Numbered from the stretch's first letter, positions 1 through 12,834 are shown. The stretch is DNA of 64,000 nucleotides from Maniola hyperantus (GCF_902806685.2 NC_048545.1:13229926-13293925); one strand, 5' to 3'. Made by a program: numbers and translations. Notes: generated by a model from the sequence alone, not told the origin.

Positions 1-165
1 CTGTTGGACTGCCTTCCCTAAAGAGCGCCACCACACCCGGTCTTCAGCCTTCCTCATCCAGCCACTTCCCGCCAGCCTCTTTATATCGTCGGTCCATCGT
101 GCTGGAGGGCGTCCCGCACTATGCTTGCCTACCTACGCGGTCTCCACTCAAGGACTTTCCGGCTC
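1..165 (-). mobile_element. LINE ORF2 C-terminal fragment
   Basis: The minus strand reads GRPPARWTDDIKRLAGSGWM and continues into RVWWRSLGKAVQQ, the usual tail of lepidopteran non-LTR reverse transcriptase proteins. Truncated by the window edge. Confidence 0.75.
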
Positions 166-223
166 CAACGGCCATCACCTCTACGACAGGCATGACCTGC
201 CTTCTTTTATCCCGGAAAATAAA

Positions 224-295
224 AGACTTCCCATGGGCTTTTGAAAACCTACATCCACGCGGACGAAGTCGCGGGCATCAGCTAGTATCATATAT
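224..295 (+). mobile_element. Helitron-like element 3' fragment
   Basis: Contains the recurrent end: a small hairpin around GACGAAGTC, then GCGGGCATCAGCTAGT. Only the 3' part is present. Confidence 0.6.
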
Positions 296-356
296 GCTTT
301 AAATTTTTAAATTTAAATCGGATGCGAAATTAATTAATTAGTTACAATTCTAATAT

Positions 357-498
357 ATGTATATAGTCCGCGGCAGGTTGCAATGGCAATCGGGGTATGA
401 GCCGGGGGTGCCCCGCACACCCGCATGTCACCCACGCTCGCCCGCACCGGGTTGGCGCGGGGGCTGTGCGGACGTGCGGGGCGTTCCACCTCCGATAA
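357..498. mobile_element. GC-rich foldback element (family with ends near TAGTCCGCGGCAGG)
   Basis: One of several copies (also 3998-4083, 14793-14841, 27312-27474, 38976-39138) whose halves pair: GGCAATCGGGGTATGAG on one side, a CCCGATTGCC type sequence on the other in complete copies. Non-coding miniature element. Confidence 0.65.
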
Positions 499-810
499 AA
501 ATTCAAAAAAAATTGTTTGGGGTCTATATCGATTACAGAGTGTTCTCCAAAAAAAAATATTACAAAATAGGTATCTTCAATGTACAGAATTGGACTTATT
601 ACAGTTTTGTTATAAGTAGGTATAGATAGATTTGATTAACGATATCAACATATTGTAATTAATTAAGCCAAATTGAAGACAATAAAATTGAAAATTTTAT
701 TACCCATTTAGTGTTATTTAAAACAAGCACCTAAGTACCGTACTTACTACAACGGTTTTCCTAATTAGGTAGCTTGCCAAACACTTTTTTTTATTGCGAT
801 ACAAGTAACT

Positions 811-1180
811 AGCCCTTGACTGCGACCTCACATGGTGGTAAGTCGTGATGAAGTCTAAGATGGAAGGAGTATGGAAGTTTCATTAAAATCTATAAACTCG
901 TACCCTTGATCGTACCGGAACGCTACATCACTTGGCGGCACGGCTTTGCCGGGAGGGTGGTACCTGACTGGTAACTAGCCACGGCCGAATCAGTCAGAAA
1001 GTCACCTTTTCCTTTTTTATAATACTAAGTACATTATGCCCGCGACTTCATCCGCGTGAATTTAGGGTTTTTAAAATCCCATGGGAACTCTTTGCTTTTC
1101 CGGTATAAAAAGTTGCCTATGTCAATTTCCGGGACGTAAGCTACCGCTGTATCAAATTTCATGTAAATTGGTTAATAATA
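811..1180. repeat. LINE-tail-like repeat followed by minus-strand Helitron-like fragment
   Basis: About 811-1005 matches a repeat type common in moth genomes (GGTGGTAAGT..., CGTACCGGAACGCTA). About 1035-1172 is a reversed Helitron-like element (GCCCGCGACTTCATCCGCGT). No gene seen in 1-2016. Confidence 0.5.
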
Positions 1181-1417
1181 ATATTAATAATAAACTTTTT
1201 ATTTCGAGCAAAAAGGACTCAATAAGTAAGTATTGAATTAGTAGTACATATCTTAGTGTTTAACTTAACCTAACCTACATCTTACTCAATCTAATTTACT
1301 TAATTTAAATTATCATTAATTTATGATGCGACTCATCGCTGCACCATTCCGTTAGAAATAGCACAGCAATTATTGACTCACATACCTGCAGTCTAACCTG
1401 TTCGCAAAAAATAAAAA

Positions 1418-1606
1418 TGTGGATGTTTGGATGTTTGTTACTCAATCACGCAAAACGGCTGAACGGATTTGGATGAAATTTGAAATGGAGATAGATTATA
1501 CCCTGGATTAACACATAGGCTACATTTTATCCCAGAAAATCAGAGTTCCCACGGGATTTTTAAAAACCTAATTCCACGCGAACGAAGTCGCAGTCATTAG
1601 CTCAGC
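1418..1606 (+). mobile_element. Helitron-like element
   Basis: Shares the core ATCCCAGAAAATCAGAG and the hairpin near ACGAAGTCGC with the other copies; close relative of 31763-31972. Confidence 0.6.
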
Positions 1607-2016
1607 CAGCGCATGCACTATAAAGTGGAAATAAACTATGGAATGCGTCCGTAAGTCATCGTTTGGGACATGGTTTGCGAGATATCTCTGGGACGTCCAT
1701 AAGTCCGATAGTTTGCACAGTTCAGTGTTACTACTTAGGTATGTATTATCTAGATAAGTTGCGGCTGTCAGCCGCGTCTATCAGTCGTGTCCGATAATTT
1801 GTTTCAGGCTTTCTTTTTCGTTTCTCGGTGCGGAACCCTAAAAAGGTTGGTGTTGTCATGTCGTAACCTTAGGGGAATGCATGGTGTAGTGTCAATCATT
1901 CGTATCAGTCCGCGGTCAACTCGAGTATTGACGTATCGCGTACGTCCGTACCTGCGCTAAAAATAATTCGCGTTTCGTGAAATAAATCGCGATAAGTTTT
2001 AATTTTGAGCTCATTA

Positions 2017-5000
2017 ATGCAGAAAATGTTAGCGCGAATTAATATCGTAAGAAAAATACAAAATGTAAATGGATTTCGTGGATTTTTTTCGACTGACGTG
2101 AAGGTACCTACGAGTAGTTCAATGCTTTTATATTCGTACCAATGAAAATGAAACTTTTAGAAAAGAGAACTGTTGGTTGATTGGTTTGTTGGTTTGTCCT
2201 TCAATCACGTCGCAACGAAGCAACGGATCGACGTGATTTTTTGCATGGATATAGTCATAAACCTGGAGAGTGACATACTTCTTATCCCGGAAAATTAAAG
2301 AGTTTTCACGGGATTTCCAAAAACTAAATCCACGCGGATGAAGTCGCGGGCAGCAGCTAGTATTAAAATATATTTACGTACTTAGAACACCTTCAATGGA
2401 TTAATAATAAATGTCAAATGAGCTATCTCGGTGGCTATCATTCAGTGTTGATCACTAAGTTAGCGAATCACCCCAGGTGAGATCGCTGTCAAGGGCTAAC
2501 TATAGTAGGTAGGGGAATCATACAACTTTAATATTTAATGAATCGATACTTTAGGAGGAAAAGATCAAAATTGGCAAACATGACATTAACTTTATAAAAG
2601 TGGGTCATGGGCCCCACAGCTGCATCTTCACACCGGGCGGCCTCGGCACCATATGGACTAATTACAAGCAGCAGATTGAAGGGTTTGACAGGAGCAGGTT
2701 CACGCTGGTGGTCTGGGACCCTCCAGGGTTTGGGAAGAGCTACCCTCCTGAAAGGGAGTTTACTTCGGATAGCTATGAAAATGATGCAGACACTGGTTAC
2801 AAACTTATGAAGGTATTTTGTATACCTATTTAATTATTTAGATTACGCACTGCACTTCCGTTATACGAGTCCTATCCATCATCCGTGAGAATACCAGCGA
2901 TTATCTACGACACATATGTCATAAGCTCCCATACAAAACAAAAAGGAACGTATTTTGACGAGCGGATGAGTGCGTAACCGCCGTTATAGTTTACTCCCCG
3001 TCCTAATACTTATACTTTGTTATTCTAATTTCTTCATCATCATCATCAACCGATAGACGTCGGACGACGGACATAGGTATGGACTTCCACACGCCACAGT
3101 CTTGCGTCGCCTGAATCCAGTGACTGGTCTGATATCGTCCGTCCACCTAGTGGGGGGTTTTCCAATGCTGCGTCTTCCTGTGCGAGGTCGCCATTCCAGC
3201 ACCTTGGGACCCCAACATTTATCGGTTTTACGAACTACATATGTGCCCTGCCGATTGCCACTTCAGCTTCGCAACCCGTTGCGCTATGTCGGTTACTCTA
3301 GTTCTCCTACAGATTTCCTCATTTCTGATTTGATCACATACTTAGATAAACTCCAAGCATAGCTCCCTCCATCGCCCGCTGAGTGACTCTGAGTTTTCTT
3401 ATGAGGCCCATACTTAGCGACCATGTCTCGGATGCATATGTCATCACATCTAATTAATTAAATTTAAAACAGAATACTCAATGGAAAATAGAACTGAGGC
3501 GATGCAACTGCTCTTTGCCAATACCATACATGGACCTTCCAACAGACCTTCGCATTATCTAGAACTAAGTATAATTACAGTGCAGACTGCAGATTTAGAA
3601 TATTATATTTTTTCCACTAAGCTGTTACCTATATGGTAAACTAAGGTAAGATACCCAAATAAGGCCTATCTTAATTAAAAACTACGTAAGTAAGGTGTTA
3701 AGTCATTAATATACTTATGTACTACGTAAGTAGGTAAGTATGTACTTATGCCATCTCGACCTACTATAGGTAAGCCACGCCAACCACATTTTGTTTGCTC
3801 TTGTTTTCCAGATGTTAGATATTCCCAGGTTTTCGGTGCTAGGCTGGAGCGCAGGCAGCTCCGCCAGCCTGATTCTCGCAGCGAAATACCCTGCTGCTGT
3901 CAGGAAACTGGTGGTGTGGGGGGCCAACGCGTACATACTGCCCACTGAGATAGCAGGCTATAAAAGTGAGTGTTCATCTCTACTTACAGTGTACAGTGTA
4001 CAGCCTCCGTGCTAACCCGGTGCGGGTGAGCGCGGATGTGCGGGGTATCCCCCCGCCTCATAGCCCGATTGCCACCTCCACCTGCAGAGGGTGCATTTCT
4101 ATGTGGGCCACTATAACAACAAATACTTAGTAATAATTTCAAATGGCCGCCATGTAAATTAAAATGCACTTATATAATCTTGTATGATGGTACGGAACCT
4201 TTCGTGTGCGAATCCGACTCGCACTTGATCGGTTTTTTTTATTTCACAGGTATAAAAAACGTTGATACATGGGCGAAACATTTGCGCGACCCGATGATGG
4301 AAGTGTACGGTAAAGAGCGGTTCGCCCAGTACTGGGCAAGATGGGTGGACTGCATGGCGGCTGCTTTGGAGGCCAAACCGGACATTTGTAGCGAGTACTT
4401 GAAGGACATAGAGTGTCCCACTTTGGTGCTGTACGGAGGGAAAGACCCGCTGGTGGACGCAGAGCATGCTCCGTATTTGATAGACAATATTAAAAATTCT
4501 GTGTGAGTTCTAGTTATTATCTGCGGCCCAGCGGATGCATCTTGCGGGGCGGGAAATTGGAAGGACGTCGCGCAGACGTGTCCTAAAGCGAGGTTTAGAC
4601 TAGCGAGAACTTCTTCTGTTCTGGCAAGTAGGTACCTACTTGCAGAACTGTTTACACTACGAGCAATATTGTACATGTACATACATTTGTCCAGCAATTT
4701 ACAAAACTTGCAGAAGTGATTGTTTACACGGTAGAAATAGCTTGCGGAAGTAAACTTCTGCAAGTTTTGTTGCTACTCTACCTCGCTTAATAGAGCCGCG
4801 GGGTGATTTCGTATCTCGCGACAGGCGTAAATCTCGCGATCATTGCTGTCAAACGTCCGGCTAGAGAGAGACAGCAATAGCCACAAAGCAAAAAAAAGAA
4901 GAAGAGAGGCAGCAAATGAACTGTCGCATTGCTACTGCAGCGTTTAACGTAATCACCCCGCGGGTGGGAGTATGCGCGTCGGCTAGAGAGTTGAATTTTC

Positions 5001-5332
5001 ACAGAATGTGTTGCCGCTACAAGGTTTTTTTTTTATATGAACGTACCTATATTTGGCTGAAATTTGGCACGCATATAGAGCTATTATGACGTAGGCATCC
5101 GTTAAGAAAGGATCCTTGAAAATTCAATCCCGAAGGGGGTGAAATAGGGTTTTCAAAGTGTAGTCCACGCGGACGAAGTCGCGAGCATAAGCTAGTGTAT
5201 TATAATTTAATAATTTTAATTTTCAGACTACACGTATATCCCGAGGGCAGACATGATATACACATCCGATATGCTGAGGATTTCAACACAAGAGTACAAG
5301 ACTTCTTAATGCAACCTACTACACTCGAGTGA
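2017..5332 (+). CDS. BPHL: Valacyclovir hydrolase-like alpha/beta hydrolase (BPHL), complete, 5 exons
   Basis: Exons 2017-2103, 2555-2812, 3812-3965, 4250-4502 and 5227-5332 join in phase to give 285 residues, close to the human protein (about 291). All introns are GT-AG. The protein is a serine hydrolase of the BPHL family, which cleaves amino-acid esters. The triad is visible: nucleophile Ser128 in LGWSAGS, Asp232 in GGKDPLV and His260 in EGRHDIHIR. The short first exon encodes a basic, hydroxylated leader without acidic residues (MQKMLARINIVRKIQNV, then FRGFFS), a convincing mitochondrial presequence. This start is chosen because it opens the frame and its donor phase fits exon 2. Introns carry a LINE fragment (3020-3365), a GC-rich hairpin element, a TIR element and a Helitron-like element. 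Identity is firm; in vivo substrate is unknown. Confidence 0.9.
2146..2364 (+). mobile_element. Helitron-like element in BPHL intron 1
   Basis: Core TTGTCCTTCAATCACGTCGC, then TATCCCGGAAAAT, ending GCGGGCAGCAGCTAGT. Same family as 24486-24724 and 24835-25038. Confidence 0.65.
3020..3365 (-). mobile_element. LINE ORF2 C-terminal fragment in BPHL intron 2
   Basis: Minus strand reads MLEWRPRTGRRSIGKPPTRW then TDDIRPVTG, a classic LINE reverse-transcriptase C-terminus; 5'-truncated. Confidence 0.8.
3998..4083. mobile_element. GC-rich foldback element, partial
   Basis: CCCGATTGCCACCTCCACCTG and upstream GC-rich part match half of the family at 357-498. Confidence 0.55.
4796..4962. mobile_element. 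Miniature TIR element in BPHL intron 4
   Basis: Ends CCGCGGGGTGATT and AATCACCCCGCGG are near-perfect inverted repeats; no coding capacity. Confidence 0.65.
5040..5197 (+). mobile_element. Helitron-like element (second subfamily)
   Basis: GGCTGAAATTTGGCAC, TATTATGACGTAGGCATCCG and end GACGAAGTCGCGAGCATAAG CTAGT. Other copies: 12608-12834, 27930-28105 (reverse), 46530-46725 (reverse), 63355-63510 (reverse). Confidence 0.65.
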
Positions 5333-5414
5333 CGTAGCTGATTATGTTATACACATTCTCTAAACAAACCTCCGTAACTCTACATATATTTTATTATAAG
5401 CCTGTATTGCTGAT

Positions 5415-5950
5415 AGTTTTTCTTTTTTAATATTTATAATTTTAGTCTTTATAAAATAGAATTTGTTTTGTTCTTTAGCTATCAGCGTGTCCTCTCGACA
5501 CATATGACATAGGCCTCTTCCACTTTTGCCTGTCACGCGCTGTCCTTTTCCATGTTGCTCCTCCAACTTTTCTTATGTCGTCTTCCCATCGCCTGTATTG
5601 TTTCCCTCTTTTCCTTTGTCCAACTCGAGGTAACCATTCAGTTATTTTCTGTGTCCATTTTTCGTTGCTTTCCCTTGTCATATGTCCTGTCCACCGCCAT
5701 TTCAACTTTTTAATTGTCTCAAGTATGTCTTGCACTTTAGTGGTATTTCTTATGTCATTCGCTCTCTTCCTGTCTCTTAAAGTGAATCCTAACATACTTC
5801 TTTCCATTCCTCTTTGACAAGTTCTAAGCTTCTGCAAGTTTTTCTGCGAGAGGGCCCAAGTTTGACAGCCATAGGTCAGGCATGGGAGGATACAAATGTT
5901 GAATACTTTCCTTTTGACTGCTATAGAAAACACTTCCCTATAGCAGTCAA
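5415..5950 (-). mobile_element. LINE ORF2 C-terminal fragment, 152 codons still open
   Basis: Minus strand 5933-5475 reads ILPCLTYGCQTWALSQKNLQ and later LKWRWTGHMTRES and RRWEDDIRKVGG, diagnostic of the C-terminal part of endonuclease/reverse-transcriptase LINEs in Lepidoptera. 5'-truncated; not a host gene. Confidence 0.85.
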
Positions 5951-5964
5951 AACTCTACATATAG

Positions 5965-6332
5965 TATAAAATAAAGTCGCTTCCCGCTGTCTGTATGTAG
6001 GTTTGAACGCGTAGATCTTTTAAACTACGCAACGGATTTTACCAATAGATAAAGTGATTCAAGAGGATGGTTTCTAGATACCTATAGTTTAATTCTCAAA
6101 AAATTAGAAATCCCTAGGGAAATTGAAATAATGTGAATTAGGTCGGAAAAAATCCTCTCATTTGAGTTTTCGAGGCGTCCGCTGCTTAAATGGTCAGTTA
6201 TACGAAAACAATGAATTATTTCTCTTAAAAATTTCTACAAAAAAGCTCCAGGATAGCATACATGTATCCACACCATACACCACATTAGTATCTACATTTC
6301 ACCCATGCGAAGCCGGGGCGGGTCGCTAGTAA
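5965..6332 (+). mobile_element. Helitron-like or related element (third subfamily)
   Basis: Starts near CGCTTCCCGCTGTCTG and ends CGAAGCCGGGGCGGGTCGCT AGT. Reverse fragments at 17138-17650 and 37147-37200 share the same end. Confidence 0.5.
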
Positions 6333-6904
6333 TGTATAAAGAGAAAGATCATGTCAAAACTTTTAGTAACTACGGTGGTAAAACGTACTTTTGAATGGCA
6401 GGTTTCAAACAAAAAAGTCAACAGAATTCCCATATTTTATTTTCATTTACTTAAAAGCATGTTTTATTTTAGAATAAAACAATTTACAAATAACACATAA
6501 TTTAAGGTGAAGTGACTCGTTTTTAAACATACTATACAAATAAAAAGATGTCCGATAAAATAGCTGGAGAGCTGGTGGTAAAATTTGACAAGGTGCTTGA
6601 TAAAAGCTGAGAGTTTGTTATAGTTCCTGAGTTTGAAAACCTAGACCTGCCAGCTGGTCAATAAAAAAACTACATATATTACAAAGTTTCGCCTTTTACT
6701 AAGAACCTCTACAATATTTTCCACGAGCTCTCGGCCTATAACTTGTAAGAATGTCATTATGGCGGCTAGTCACACTGTATTTGTTCGTATTTCAAATCTC
6801 TTACAAAGTTATTCGCGACTAAAGCTATCCGCCCACTACATAGATCCGTGGAATGTCATTAGGACAGTCTTATACTGACTGCTAATGACTTTTATGATTA
6901 ATTT

Positions 6905-7152
6905 GTACAAAATACGCTCAGTGTACACAGTACTCGGCAGTAAATATTACACATGGAGCTTTAGAAAGAGATAATCGGTAGTTTCGTAGAGCGTTGTCTC
7001 TGTCGTTGAGAGTTAAGACTGACAAGTCAGCGAAAAAACTAAACTAACTAATATTAAATGAGTGACAAAGACGACGTTCTATGAAGCCAAAGCTGCCAAT
7101 TATCTCTTTCTAAACCTCGATGTGCAATATTTACTGCCGGTACTGTACTAAA
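6905..7152. mobile_element. Foldback TIR element
   Basis: Left GGCAGTAAATATTACACAT pairs with right GTGCAATATTTACTGCC; the inner arms (GAGCGTTGTCTCTGTC) also pair. Diverged relative of the family at 32697-32878. Confidence 0.6.
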
Positions 7153-7439
7153 ATTAAATACTATATTTAAAAAAATACTATTTGGAGACAATATATTATG
7201 TGAAAAATAAATTTCGACTTTTTATGACTATAATCTTGGCCATGGTTATTCCTAAATGGAAGGGATGGCGGGTATAGAATATAGATAACTCCTCCTTCAT
7301 GGCTTGGCGAAACAATGATTTTTATAACACATACATTGTTCGACAATAACTTTGTACTTTTTGTCACTTTTTGTCAATGCGAAAATTTCGCCCCTTACAC
7401 CAAGTTCTTAAACATGTTACTACATGACATACCTATGCA

Positions 7440-7670
7440 TTGCTGCCCTTTTTTTACACAAAAAACAAGTTTGAAGATTTTTTCAAAAAACTTGTTAAAT
7501 AGGTCCTTGTAATAAAATTTGGTTGGCTCTAACCTCTATTAATAATATAGATTATAGAGAGACGAAATAATGAGAAAACAAGTTTGATATGGTTTTTGAC
7601 AAGCTTTTTCACAAGTTTTGTCGAAAACTAGTATCAGAAGTTGTTTTTTGGTGTAAAAATAGCAATCGGC
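7440..7670. repeat. Foldback repeat
   Basis: TTTTTACACAAAAAACAAG at the left pairs with CAGAAGTTGTTTTTTGGTGT at the right. A fragment with the same GTTTACACCAAAAACA motif lies near 42574. Confidence 0.45.
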
Positions 7671-8439
7671 AATACAAGTGACTTGACAAACTATGTAATT
7701 CGTATTTCAACTCTACAAGAGTTCTTCGTACTAAAATTGCAATACAATGATATAATACGTACACCACAATTGAAAAATTTGTGAAAAGTACTCATTAAAA
7801 TAGAATAGAAATATTTTTTATTCAATTAAACAAGTACTTTTGAATCGTCATAAGCAATATGAGATTAGTGAAAAAACTTAACAATCATTTCTTTTTTTGT
7901 GGCTTATATTTACATACAAAAGTATATTTTTATGACACTCAAAAGACGTCACGTTCCGATGTAGTGGGCGGCTCTTACAAAAAAATGTAGGTATGTCGTT
8001 AGTCAAAACATAATTTAAAAAAAACTTCTGAAATGTACCTACTCCCGATATTAATGCAACGAAATTTTTGGCCAACATAACAAAACCTTTTTTTTAACTG
8101 TGAAATCTCTATCTATAATCGGCGCCCCGCACTGTGCGGGTGCCGCGTACTATGTCTATGTCGGTTCCAATATAATTGCCAAACTGCTTCATATTATTAG
8201 GTATATGATAAAAAATTTACCATTAAAAAAAATTACACATTTTGTTGTTAATAAATATTATTATTGCACTCTCTACAGTGTATGTCCTGGATTTCCTTTC
8301 CGCACTTAAACATTCCCATCCGAGATACGTGAAAGAAACTATATTTTACCGAATCGTAAAAACAGATCTTTATCCATAAGAGCATTAACACACGTTTCTA
8401 CGCACAGTCGACACATGTCTCAGTATGTCATGTGTGGTT

Positions 8440-8742
8440 AGTATGAACTTTTATACCTCACGTCTTTCGTTGATAGAATTCAAGCGTCGAAACACAATTA
8501 CGTCAAAGTAAAATGAACCTAAACGTCTTTCATTTGCAATCATAAATTCAGTATCATCCATTTTAATTTAGCTGTAGATGTATGGCACGAACTTGAGCTT
8601 TAATATTTTAAAGCTTAACTTCGTCCGCCACATTGCTAAGCGCTTAAGGCCTTATACAGTAAAGGAAACACTTTGACGATGTGTTGCGACGCTCGAATTC
8701 TATCAACGTTGGTGAGATATAAAATCTTATACTAAGGATATT
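8440..8742. mobile_element. TIR element (family with end ATCAACGTTGGTGAGA)
   Basis: Left CTTTCGTTGATAGAATT and right AATTCTATCAACGTTGG are inverted. Related copies: 36405-36665, 41725-41960, 63545-63830, all sharing the internal AAAATGGACCTAAA and CTTGAGCTTTAA motifs. Confidence 0.7.
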
Positions 8743-8751
8743 GCCTGCATC

Positions 8752-8882
8752 AATCATTGCTACGATCTCAATTGTTGTGATTGGCTGAATTTATTATATT
8801 TTTGCTGCAACAATACATTTCAGCCAATAGTGAAAGAGTATCGGCCAATCAGATGATTGCAATCGTTACACTGTAAGTTACA
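8752..8882. repeat. Short foldback repeat
   Basis: GATTGGCTGAA and TTCAGCCAATA sit head to head inside GCAATCATTGC-type ends; about 130 bp. Confidence 0.4.
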
Positions 8883-9744
8883 AAATACTAATTAAATATA
8901 CAAAATGACACTAAAGCCGGGTGGCAACGGATCGAACGCGTATCAAAAGTATGTCTCCGCTCTTTCAGTATATAAGTGCACAGGTTTTTAAAATTATGTT
9001 GGACCATTCCGTTACATTAATGACTTCCGTAAGTTATGGCTTTTTACTGTCAAAGAGCCGACGCACATTTAGATAAGTGTTTTATACAAGTCCTGAAGCC
9101 GTAGATAGAGTAATAAAGGTAGATACAAGAACGTTTGCTTTCTCATTCACACTAAAAAGAGAGCACAGATAAAGTTACTAATGTGATAAACAGAGACGCA
9201 GCTAACCTATTTTTTGTCCCTTATCGTGTGACTGGTTTTTTCAAAAATACATGCAACTTACATACAAGGAATGCAACTTTAGTTGCGAAACAAGCTTTGA
9301 GAATTCGTGGCGTAATTGTATTTCTCATGAGTTATTTACTTGTTTTCACATAAAAAACGTTTAACACAAATATTGTTGATCGGTTAATACAAATATTGAC
9401 TACTAAACAATGGTCATAATTGTCGTGTTATTCATCGTTACGTCGTGCTATCGCTATCTCATACGCGGTTACACAGTACTTAAATCTACCTATTATTCTA
9501 TCTACGCTTGAAGCAGATTTTTTTTAGGTTTCTTGATAGACTCGACAGACAGACAACGAAGTGATCCTATAAGGATTCCTTTTTTCGTTTTGAGGTACAA
9601 CATCTAGAACTTATTTCGATCCTCATAAGAAACAAAATCAATTGGAAATATAGTCAATTGAAATGTTTTTCTGTTTAGCATTTTCTTTTAACTACAACGA
9701 TTTAGGTCTCATAAAAAAATCATTTAAATACTGTCATTCTCTTT

Positions 9745-9845
9745 TGTGACGCCCATGTAGAGCCAGCAACAAAGCTAGGTATACACCTGTCTATAGTCGC
9801 TTGTACTGGCGGGTGTAACCCTAGCTTTGTTGCCGACTGTACCTA
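9745..9845. repeat. Short foldback repeat
   Basis: CAACAAAGCTAGG and CCTAGCTTTGTTG face each other about 50 bp apart. Confidence 0.5.
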
Positions 9846-10118
9846 CATTTTATTAAAATTGGACTGTTATAAAACACTTGACAAACCGCCCGTCGGCTCA
9901 CGGTCTATTATAATAAACACACATTGAAGCGACCTATCTCGATAAATACAGACGTAAGAAAATAAAGTGGCGAATTTCACTAATCCAAACTTGTTCTTAT
10001 CTCATAAATAATTTCTCTAGTTACAAAAATAGTATACAAATAGGTTTGGTCCACACTATGCCGTTTTATTTGGGGTTTTCAATGCCCAATCTACGGTTTG
10101 TACTCTTGCCCTAAATTG

Positions 10119-10318
10119 TTACAGTTCTTGCAATTCACGAGGGCGAGTAGCTCATGCTAGTGTTTAAGTCGTATCGATATAAGTAACGTACACTGAATGT
10201 GTGCGTTTGCTCGCGACTGATTGGTCCGACATGCACGCACACTTACGCAATGCTCGTGTATCCGACGTAGCCACAAGTAAAGTCCACTCGCCTTCGTGAA
10301 TTGCAAGAACTGTACCTG
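10119..10318. mobile_element. Complete miniature TIR element (TACAGTTCTTGCAATTCACG family)
   Basis: About 28-bp terminal inverted repeats (ACAGTTCTTGCAATTCACG / CGTGAATTGCAAGAACTGT). Possible TA target duplication. Copies at 40910-41722 (split by a LINE) and 45788-46010. Confidence 0.8.
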
Positions 10319-10837
10319 AATATGAAAGTGTGTATGCCTTTGTTTGGCGCTTTTAAACTCGAAATTTTCATACAAATTTATTTAAATAATGAGGTAGGTA
10401 TCTTGGCTTTGTCTTATCGTCTCTTTATTATTTTAAAGCTTTATATTATGTAATTAACTTCAGCGTTCCTTTTTTCCTCTTGAGGTACGGAACCCTAAAA
10501 AGCTTTTGTTTATAAATACTTGCATTATATTAATACCATTCATATTCCCAGTACTCCGAACATGACGATACGGTATTTGACAACTAGTCAAATCAGTAAC
10601 TTTTTATCAAACGTCAAAACGCGCGCTTAGTATGCGAGATTCTATGAAATAATGGTATGTGACGTCACATCATAATGACTTACTTTTTCAGTTTAATCGA
10701 TAATTTAAAATGGTTATTACACTTAAAACTATGAAAAGCACGTGGATTTTACGTATTTTGGAAGACCCTTTATTTAATAATTACTGAGAATTTATTTTTG
10801 ATATAGGCAAATACCCAATTGCTGTAGTTCGCAAACA

Positions 10838-11237
10838 GTTTAAGGCTGAAATCTATAGAGAGCACTTTGACTTTGCTCAGACTTAAGTTTGAGTTAAAAC
10901 GAGACAGATTTATGTGGGAGATATAGAAAGAAAGAAAGAAAAGACGTTTATTTTGCAAACTGTGCCACACATCACATCTTATAACTAAGATCTGGTTATT
11001 CCGGCGCCTCCTCCACCTGAGCATAAGCCCAACGCGCTACAAGCAAAGGAAGCGCCGGAACAAACGGCACAAACCGAAAAAGGGCCCCAGCTCAACATTA
11101 TGCTGTATGCCTTGTTGCACTAGTTCATACAGTGCTGATTTTCAGCTGGTACCCTGAACCTCTGAATATAGCTCTGTCTCGTTTTAACTCTGTCTTAAGT
11201 CTAAGCAAAGTCAGAGTGCGCTCTATAGATCTCACCT
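10838..11237. mobile_element. Foldback TIR element split by another repeat
   Basis: Ends GAGATCTATAGAGMGCAC-type pair at both sides, as in the intact copies 34763-34915 and 43008-43141. About 10922-11163 is foreign sequence starting with (GAAA)n and containing a GC-rich non-coding segment. Confidence 0.65.
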
Positions 11238-12607
11238 TTAGAGCCCTGAACGTAGCGTGGGTCATATTTGTCCCGTCACCTAAGCGTCATAGTGTGGAGC
11301 ACTCCTGAATGGAACGCTAGATGTCCCGTCGCGTAGCACCAAGGTTACATCGGCTATGTACTACTGTGATCCATTCGTTACATATATTACAATCATAGGC
11401 CGAGAGACGACCGCCGGAAAACATGAGTATCGACTACATGACACTTTTTTGCCTATTCTATTTAGTCCCTTAATTAGCAAAAATAAAAATGGCCTCTACA
11501 CATCTAGCTTTAAAAAAAAGTAAAAATTATAGGATGACGTCAGTGCCTTCCCTTTAACATTGGTGCCGATTTACCCTAAAATATGATATCATGGCCTAAA
11601 AAAACTGACCAGCACTTTCTTGTAATTATATCTAAACAATCCGAAAGTACTTAAAATCTTTTTAGTAGTATTTTTAACGGTATTTTTCGGTAATCAATAA
11701 AAGGATCAGATGTTCGATTGTTACAATAAAACATTGTTCCTGGCGAATATTAACTTAATTTATGTACATAAATTTAGGAACTATAGGGCGTATTATTATA
11801 TGTAACAGCGTATAAGGCTAGAAAATCTCGACATTATAAGTGCCAATACAATATAAGCAAAGAATTTTCATTTAGAATGTCAGAGTGTCAACAAAACGTT
11901 TTCACGTCGACCATCTCTCGGCCTACACAGGTTTACACTTACAAAATACATAACGATACAATATTACAACATTATCACCGGGATTATTAACAATACGGCT
12001 TATTAAAAATAAAACTTTTTTAAATACGTTACATGTACGTTGTTTACAGGGAGGGGGAGGGGGGAAAACTATCGCTTTAATAGAGAGAGAGAGTCAAGGC
12101 ACACACTTCGCGAGAATCCTTAGGAGGTATCTAGTGTCTCTTTCACTCGTGTGACGGAGGTTACACGCTCAATTTGGCGTCAGTTCAGTACATGACCTTG
12201 ACTAAACGATTGACTGACTGTACTGACGGTACAATATATAAAAATTCATCAGTCTAACAGTCAACGCAATAGGCTCAGTTGACATTTGTTTCATTTTGGT
12301 ATACCATATCTCCATCAAGAAGGCTTCACGTGTATCATGAATAGACTCCATTATTTTGTTGTGTTGACAAACGTCAAAACAGACTATAAGATAGGTAAGG
12401 GACAAGACAGCACACTTAAGAACCTTAGGAATATTATGATATAAGATTTATAAAAAATATGAAAATAAACATAATAACATAATACATTTATCAAAACCAG
12501 ATTATGGCAATGTAGGAGAATAAAAAAAGGCAAAAAAAAGATCTCAAGAAATCCAACTATGATTTGCATTGCATCATGTCTGGTCATATTGTTTATGACG
12601 ATAAAAT

Positions 12608-12834
12608 CTAAATATATATAAGGAAAAGGTGACCGACTGACTGACTGATCTATCAACGCACAGCTCAAACTACTGGACGGATCAGGCTGAAATTTGGCAT
12701 ACAGATAACTATTATAACGTAGGCACCCGCTAAGAAAGGATTTTTGAAAATTCCATCCCTAAAGTGAGGGGGTGAAATAGGGGTTTGAAATTTGTGTAGT
12801 CCACGCGAACGAAGTCGCGAGCATAAGCTAGTCT
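12608..12834 (+). mobile_element. Helitron-like element (second subfamily)
   Basis: ACTGACTGATCTATCAACGC at the start, GACGAAGTCGCGAGCATAAG then CTAGT at the end. Confidence 0.65.

Noticed and set aside
4239..4763. 174-codon minus-strand frame
   Set aside because: Runs antisense over BPHL exon 4 into a non-conserved intron.
5475..5933. 152-codon host gene
   Set aside because: Matches the C-terminus of LINE reverse-transcriptase proteins.
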